From NCBI GenBank assembly GCA_032622095.1, contig CP136063.1, forward strand, positions 275,025,426-275,089,425: 64,000 nucleotides of DNA, written 5' to 3'. Under the pieces are notes generated by a model. That model saw nothing but the letters and a program-made list of their open reading frames with translations, was not told where the DNA came from and did no database searches. How positions within the stretch are numbered: the first letter of the stretch is position 1; every line of letters begins with the position of its first letter. Shown here in pieces: positions 57,484-64,000 of this stretch. The stretch is from Siphonodentalium dalli (Eukaryota; Mollusca; Scaphopoda; Gadilida; Siphonodentaliidae). The position numbers and the translations under genes were made by a program.

Positions 57484-59326
57484 CGATCTGTTGTGTCTTC
57501 GTTTGTTATATGTTCCCATCCGTCGGTGTGTTTCGTCATCAGACTTCCATTACTTGTTTGTTCTCTTGTTCGTTGTGCCTTCATTTTGCGTCCTGTGCCG
57601 TCTGCGTTTCCTAATTTCGTGGTTCGCGCACGAGTTTGTCGTTCGTTGGCAAAAAAAGTTCAATGGTTTGTACGGGCTCTCGGGTCGGTCCCGCGCCCGT
57701 TCTTCAGGAAGTAATCACCGGGATGACTCCTCCATCACCTCTCGCGACGGGCATTCGTCGCGTTCTCGCGTTCTCGCGATTCTGGAAGTGTGCATTCTGT
57801 GGATTAGCTGTAGGAACGCCATTTATGGCACATAACGTGCGCGGTCAGTTAAGGGGAGGTTTTGTCCCGTGTAGTCAGCCTTGGGACAGCGCGGGACAAG
57901 CGTTCCAGTTCTAAGCGGATAGCCGATATTTTTATTTTTCATCTTTCTCCGCGTCTCAATAGAACAAGTCCTGCGGGATTTTCTGCGACAGAGCGGGGCA
58001 AACTTTACAGCAGTTTATACACGTATAACTGATTTTATTTCTCATCATTATTTACGTCCCATGCAGTAGAATCCCTTGGGACGGATGTTACCGCAGTGTG
58101 TAGAATCGTTTTTCTTTCTAGTTTATCTGCGTCCCAGTAGTAACCCTTCGGACGGAGCGCGACAAACAATACAGCATTTTATAGATGTGATCTTCTATCA
58201 CAGCCTTCTATGCCTACCAGTAGTAACCCTTGGGACAGAGCGCGACAAACGATACAGAAGTTTTTCGCCTCTTTTTTCTTTACAGTGATTATCTCAAGTT
58301 ATCTGCATTCCAGTAGTACCCCTTGAGACAAGGCGGCTCAGACATACAGAAGTCTTTAAAATCGTTTTTATTTCACAGCTTTCTCTGCATCCCAGTGGTA
58401 ACGCATATATCCGGGCGATTTTGATCAACTTGGTTTAAAGTTGGACGACATGTATTATTTCGACAAATGCTTACCATTCGTCTGCAGCATATCATGTGCA
58501 CTTTTGGAATTTAGCAGCGGTCCTGTGACCCGCAAATCGTTCAAAAATCTCTCTATGGCTCCATCTGGCATTGCGAACTTCCGGCACTCGGCTATATATC
58601 GCGCCACACTCATTTCGCTCTGGTCGCGTAACAAATCTGACACATCTGGGCACCCCTTACCATGCCATTCCACACCGGGTCGTTGGCGGCCTGACGTCTG
58701 TCTTCGATAGCTCTGCTCAACATCTGCTTAGTCTCGTTTCAGTAGCGATTATCTGAGTCTTTGGCGCGCCGTCACTTTAATCAGCGAATGTTGGGAATCG
58801 TCCTGCGTGACGGGGGTCGTGGCATTACACACCCTGACAATTGCCGTTTATGACAAGGGCATGTTTCATACCGATAGTAGCCATCTCTTCCCGGTCGGCA
58901 ATGATCTCTACTTGAACAGTCCCCATGGTGCCATGGATACCTTCCCGACAACAGACCGTCTGGTTTTCCCTGTGGTTTAAATGTATTCTCATTGATGTAA
59001 TTTTGGCATGGAGCTCCTGATTTGGGGGAGTGCGTGTGCACGATATGGCGGTCCTGCAGATAGTGGTAGCATGCTGGTCGTTATAGCCTTACGGTTAATT
59101 GGATGGGTGGCTTATCTGTGTTAGTAACAGTGGTGTTTCTATGGACTGTGCATGCTCTCTGTAGTGCTTAAGTGCTTATCCGGTGCTTAGCCACAGGGAG
59201 TTGGGCCGTACAGTGGTAGCTCCTGCCCGTACCGGCATCGTGCTCGTTTTGGGCCTCTCTACAGCTGTCACTGGTGGGTGGTGTCTTGGATCGGAGTAGC
59301 CACATAATGCACCCAGGACCGATATG
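57484..59326. other. Segment between the direct repeats
   Basis: It contains a short tandem array (57860-58400). The rest has open frames of 60-170 codons without recognisable domains, including an Arg/Ser-rich stretch near 57690-57780. It could be the body of an unclassified element or the product of a duplication. Confidence 0.35.
57860..58400. repeat. 85-92-bp tandem repeats
   Basis: CCAGTAGTAACCCTTGGGAC followed by GAGCGCGACAAAC occurs at about 58133 and 58219, with diverged relatives near 57868, 57950, 58061, 58310 and 58393. The spacer between the motifs is rich in TTTATTTCTCA and ATCTGC. Confidence 0.75.
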
Positions 59327-59487
59327 TTTGAGGTGATTTATGTGATTGGCCTATCAGACATGCCAGGTTTCTGTATGATCTGTTCCATATCAGCTGAACA
59401 TGTGATCCGCATTTTACATCCGCCCGGAATGCTGATTATTTCCGACGACATGATTTTGTAAGTCATTCCCAAATTCTACGTGTCGAG
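59327..59487. repeat. Direct repeat, right copy
   Basis: Partner of 57319-57483. The ends do not read TG...CA, and no polymerase coding lies between the copies, so they are not treated as LTRs. Confidence 0.85.
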
Positions 59488-60185
59488 ACCACCCACCCCC
59501 TTGGTACTTGAAATCTTACCAGCTTCAAAATCACTATACGCCGACATTCATTATGCATTGTAAACCTCCTACACCAGTACGAGTTTTTTGTTAAAACGCA
59601 ACAGAAGCTTGATGTATATTCAGGTGCCGGATTCCGGTTTTGATGAAATTATCCTATTTCACAAGCGTTTGAAAGCATCTGCCTCGGATGGCGACTCGTG
59701 GAATCAACGAGCCGTTGTTGTTTGGGAATTTCTATACAATAAAAGTAATCATAAAGTGATAATATTTGCTACTGTACTTAATTAATTTTTTTCTTTTTGC
59801 AATTGAACATGAAACGATCGAACTGTCAATACATATGCATAATGCAAATATTAGCAAATCTTTCCAAAGGAGTATCAAATCAACATATTCTCGCACGAAT
59901 ACGCACGTAATGCAACAGCACTTCTTTATGTTTTTCTGTACGGCTCTTGACTGCTCTCAATTGCCAAATGATAATGCCGACAGTGACATAATGATAACGA
60001 TAGAGTGAATTATGCTCAAATTAAACTCCCACAATCATTTTACCGATGGGAGCAGCCATATTGCAGTTCAGAAGTCACAATAAGAATGGTTAGCTCAATC
60101 ATATCCATTCATGTACAACATCACACCTACTGGTATCATACTAGTTATCAAGCAGATACATGTACACTGGATTTATAAATACATC
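59488..60185. other. Spacer without recognised gene
   Basis: Short frames only (for example 59588-59785, 65 codons). No motif seen. Confidence 0.4.
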
Positions 60186-60400
60186 ATGTACATTAATATA
60201 GACGTATTTTTCCTGCCCAATCGTGACTATATAATATAATTATGATCAGACAGGAAACAAATAAAATATAGTTACATTTATGTATAATATGTCACAACCA
60301 TTTTGCTGTAAAATTGCATCGTGGACATTAATATATACATGTTTTGCCTGCCCAATCGTGACTATATAATATATATGCATTTATGTAAAATATATATACA
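60186..60400. repeat. Diverged tandem duplication, about 130 bp
   Basis: CTGCCCAATCGTGACTATAT occurs at about 60213 and 60349, each preceded by ACATTAATATA and followed by AT-rich sequence with ATTTATGTA. Confidence 0.8.
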
Positions 60401-60949
60401 ATCTATTGCATCATTAACTCTGAGTCACAATCATTTTGCAGTGGCATACTGCAATAAACTTGACAAGAAATCCGTGTATACATGTACTGAATTTGATGTA
60501 ATGTAATGTATATTTACGCTGTGATTGGATGTATATCAAATTCCAACAGAAGCATCACAGGGAGTGGCAAAATACACCCTTTAGCCATTTCGAATTGTAC
60601 TACCCGAAATAAAATAATACTTTGATATATAAGTGATATTCAGGTACCATATATCTATATTGTATATGCCTAATTATACTACCACACCCCCGTTCATCCC
60701 AAATGAAACCCAACTAGTAAAGACCATTCAGTGTAACAACCTGAGTAAGTTATGAAGAAAAGCTACCCTCTCTTAGCGTTCAGCACGGCCACCACCCAAG
60801 TCGAAAAATACAAAATTCCACGAAAATTAACAGGAGTTACTAATTATCTAAACTAAGGCAGTTTCATGAACCTAAGTCATGCTTATTTGTATATGGCTAA
60901 ATTTATGCCCAAGTTGGATTATTAGCATATATATAGTATGTATTGTACC

Positions 60950-61290
60950 TGTGACGACATTGCTGAAGTGTCATAAGATGAAGCCCCACAGCCCAATTTG
61001 GAATTTGGTATAGTCACAACCCCCCCCCCCCACATAGCACAAGTCCTAATGCTCTGCATTCCATCCTATCATACGTGTGATGACATTGCTGTAGTATCAT
61101 AATATGTAGATCCACAGCTTAATTTGGAATTGTATCTATTGAATCGTCACACCTAAACCATCACCCCATCTCGCCCCTGATATAACAAGTATTAAGTTTC
61201 CGCATTAAGCCCCTATCATCCATACCCCCCCCCCCCCCAATGCCCTTAGATAACAATAACAAGTCTTAAGTTTCCACATTAAAACCATAG
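60950..61290. repeat. Two diverged duplications with poly-C runs
   Basis: GACGACATTGCTGAAGTGTC (60953) matches GATGACATTGCTGTAGTATC (61079), and each is followed by CAATTTGGAATTTGG-like sequence. AACAAGT(A/C)TTAAGTTTCC then occurs at about 61183 and 61258. Runs of 13-15 C lie near 61020 and 61227. Confidence 0.75.
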
Positions 61291-61859
61291 AACAACAAGA
61301 CAACATTTTGAAGTAATAAAATAGTCATTAAATTATTAATCTGTCTAAAATGAATTGAGTAAGTTTTAGATGTATCAAAGAGTGGGATATGTACGGAATA
61401 CAGTAAGAAATATAGTCCGTTTTATTTTCTCTATCTTAAATAGCAGGGTCAGTCAAGTTGGTAAAATAAATTATTTAAACAAGTGGACGTTTGATTGACT
61501 AAGTCTTCATAAATGTAATGCTGATCATCTGATGTTTTCATCCAAGACACTGCCATCATCATTTTGGATTGACTGACTGATCATAAATTAGAATATTGTT
61601 TTTGTCATGCCAACCAAGTGGTCATAAGAAAATAAGGGGAAAACGTTTCATCTCATTTCAGTAATATACACGTAAATTACATTTTTAAGGAACTCTAATG
61701 ACCAATTCTGGAACTGCACTTTCACCTGAAAATCCGGAGTAAAATTGACAGATGATTTCGACATTATATAGTCACAAATTCACATTAAATATAATAGCGC
61801 AAACCGAACCATTGAAAATACATCAAGCATCGGACTTTAAACTCTCCGTTTATGATCAC
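61291..61859. other. AT-rich spacer before LINE 3
   Basis: No feature recognised. It may include the decayed 5' part of LINE 3. Confidence 0.35.
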
Positions 61860-63920
61860 ATGGAATTAAATCAAAGCCTGATCAATACGATGGTATAGGT
61901 GGGGTTGGTATTTACGTAAGGGGCACTATCACGTATAGAATGGCCCAATCTATCAATATTTATCCCCACATGTTATTGAAACTGTGTGCATTGAGCTTCA
62001 ATTCGGAAAACATGAAATATATATCATGTATTTATAGACCTAACACGGCATCAAAAGCTTACATAGACAAGATTGCTTCTAAATTCGATGACATCTTAGA
62101 TACAAGCATAAGTCGTGTCGTACATAATCGGTGATTTCAGCATCGAACTACTAAATTTCGATGCGCTCAACAAAACAAACGAATTTTTAAACAATGTATT
62201 GACAAAATCATTCGTGTCCGTGATAACAAAACTGACAAGAATGACCGACCGTCCACCAACCATTATAGGTCATAAATACACACAGAAGGTCATAACCGAT
62301 TCACAAGCCACACTCCCCGCCGAAACTTTCGCCCAAAACCCATGAAATACCTTAAAAGTTCATCAAACGTGAACAGTGAATGACAACCGGACTAATAAAA
62401 TCTTCGCTTAAGAAACAAGAACTATATACCCGTAAATTGAGCTCGCCCTCTATACGAATCTATACGAATTCCTACCACAGATACCGGCAACTAAATATGG
62501 TTTAAAAGTATGGTTTAAAAGAAATATGGAAGTGCAATAAAACGAGAACAAAATACGGATGGCTACCCGAATGGTCTACATGATAACAACTTACAGTTTA
62601 CAAAATCTGACACTATCGCTTAAAAATTTGATGAATATGTTTTCCAATATAGGTCACAAAACTACAGACCTTACTGAAAATCACACGTTCGTAAACATCG
62701 TCGATTGTTTAAAGAATAGACAAAGTAACGAGCTAAATATTACGCCCACCATAATCCAAGAGGTTATTTTGACTTGCAATCCAATGAGTGGGGAAAACCA
62801 GCAGTGACTTCAATGGAATATCTCAAAAAACGATGAAGGAAACCATATTTTCTGTAGAACCAGCATTAAGGCATACATCCAAGTTGTCATTTAAATAAGG
62901 TCATGTTCCCAACAAAATTAAAATAGCTACCATTACCAATACCGAAAATAGAGGCAATGGGATATAAACAGTAGTAGCCCAATATGCGTTCTTCCCACAC
63001 TACTGGGAAAACTAATCCAAAAACGTTTAGTTTATTTTCTTAATGAATCGGACATCTTATTTAAACAACACTATGGATTTCGCCCTAACCATTCAACTTT
63101 CCATCCCATCATTCATCTACTGGACCACGAATGTTCCACCTTAGCCCTATTTCTTGATGTGTCCAAAGCTTTTGACACAATAAACCACGTCATCTTAAAA
63201 AATGAACATTATGGAATTAGAGGAATGGCAAACAAATGATTTCGAAGTTATCTCAATGAAAGACGACCATACGTAGAATTCCATGGAAGCAAGTCAAATG
63301 TCCTTAAAACTTGATGGTGTTCCTCGTGGATCCTTACTCGGGCCCACAAGTTTTCTCATCTACGTGAACGATATGTCAAATGCAACTGGTATGGAACTTT
63401 TATGGAACTGTTATTATACGCCGACGATACATACCTTATGGCCAGAGGACAAAATGGTGTGTTAACCAAAAGTTATGTCTATATCACCCTTAACAATATA
63501 CATGAATAGTCTATTAATATGACCATACGCGAGCGTAATTAATGAACCACAGTTAAACCACGTGCATAAGCTAGGATATACCAGTATATATTTGCCTTTT
63601 TTAATCTTATAAAATAACTATATAGATTCGTATTCCCATCAAAAAAGATTCACTTAGGCTTTATATCGTGGTGTGATTATGATTAATTTCACTCCAGACA
63701 TGCACAAGGGTTCGTCGTAAGAGTGGGTCTTATGGCTAGCAATTTCGTGTATAAATTAGGTCAGTCATACATCAGGGCATGTGATAAATCAGAGATTTAC
63801 AATGCAAAGAGACTACGAGCTCAGCACATCAGACTAGGAGAGTTCACCACCTTAGACTTAAAACCTAAATCTTTTAAAAGCCATTTATTTTGTACAAAAT
63901 ATTATAGAATATAAAGTCCC
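61860..63920 (+). pseudogene. Heavily decayed LINE (LINE 3): endonuclease and RT remnants
   Basis: In order along the plus strand: YDGIGGVGIYVRGTITY (from 61886) and ISCIYRPNTASK (about 62015-62050), both from the endonuclease; IGDFSIELL (62127-62153), where GDFN has become GDFS; and after many stops the RT pieces QHYGFRPNHSTFHP (about 63066-63107), LALFLDVSKAFDTINHVIL (about 63142-63198) and DGVPRGSLLGP with FLIYVNDM (63313-63380). The FADD box near 63410-63430 is destroyed. The organisation is that of LINE 2 but with many frameshifts, so the insertion is old. A last frame (63723-63914) may hold the C-terminal region. Confidence 0.8.
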
Positions 63921-64000
63921 AACATCAAACTGAAGGTATTCAAAAGCCAAGATTGTTGGTTGTTGTCGAGAAGGGAGTATTTTACTGAAATTAACCATTA

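Noticed and set aside
57319-59487. LTR retrotransposon
   Set aside because: The direct repeats lack TG...CA ends, there is no primer-binding site, and no gag or pol coding lies between them.

Overview
The window is metazoan nuclear DNA. It has spliceosomal GT...AG exons, non-LTR retrotransposons, a tRNA-derived SINE, Helitrons, PIF/Harbinger and hAT transposons, satellites and AT-rich spacers. The repertoire (CR1/jockey-type LINEs with a PHD finger, microsatellite-bearing Helitrons with internal tandem repeats, abundant TACATGTA words) suggests a marine invertebrate such as a lophotrochozoan or an invertebrate deuterostome. I cannot name the species. The only convincing host coding sequence is one exon of a rhodopsin-class GPCR at 33203-33417. 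Almost everything else recognisable is mobile DNA in various states of decay.

Left third (1-26.9 kb): a TTAA-flanked MITE, a SINE, an inverted minisatellite, two abutting Helitrons (4342-6372), a decayed LINE on the minus strand with a PHD-finger ORF (about 6.4-10.3 kb), the repeat-rich 3' part of another Helitron (to 11380), and two copies of a large Helitron in opposite orientation (11986-15846 minus, 24342-26906 plus). The 8.5 kb between these two copies holds fragments of other retroelements, a nearly intact LINE (ORF2 at 20512-23574 with one in-frame stop) and a fragment of an HEEADTR-type gene cut off exactly where the second Helitron begins.

Middle (26.9-33.7 kb): a 1.2 kb inverted repeat flanks a tandem-repeat element with terminal hairpins, followed by the GPCR exon.

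Right half (33.7-54.6 kb) is best read as one nested structure. A PIF/Harbinger transposon has TIRs at 33707 and 54605. Its Myb-like gene has three exons (34083-34351, 50174-50349, 52970-53197) facing a DDE transposase pseudogene (54251-53216). It has been inflated from roughly 3.5-4 kb to 20.9 kb by later insertions: a 14.6 kb TIR-bounded, hAT-like block in intron 1 (34442-49024, itself full of MITEs, a foldback and a 382-bp satellite), TTAA MITEs, and a Helitron pair in intron 2.

Beyond it (54.6-64 kb) lie a palindrome cluster, a hAT element with a perfect 8-bp target-site duplication, a TA-flanked MITE that splits a Myb/SANT-like reading frame, a tandem-repeat segment between 165-bp direct repeats, and a third, heavily decayed LINE.
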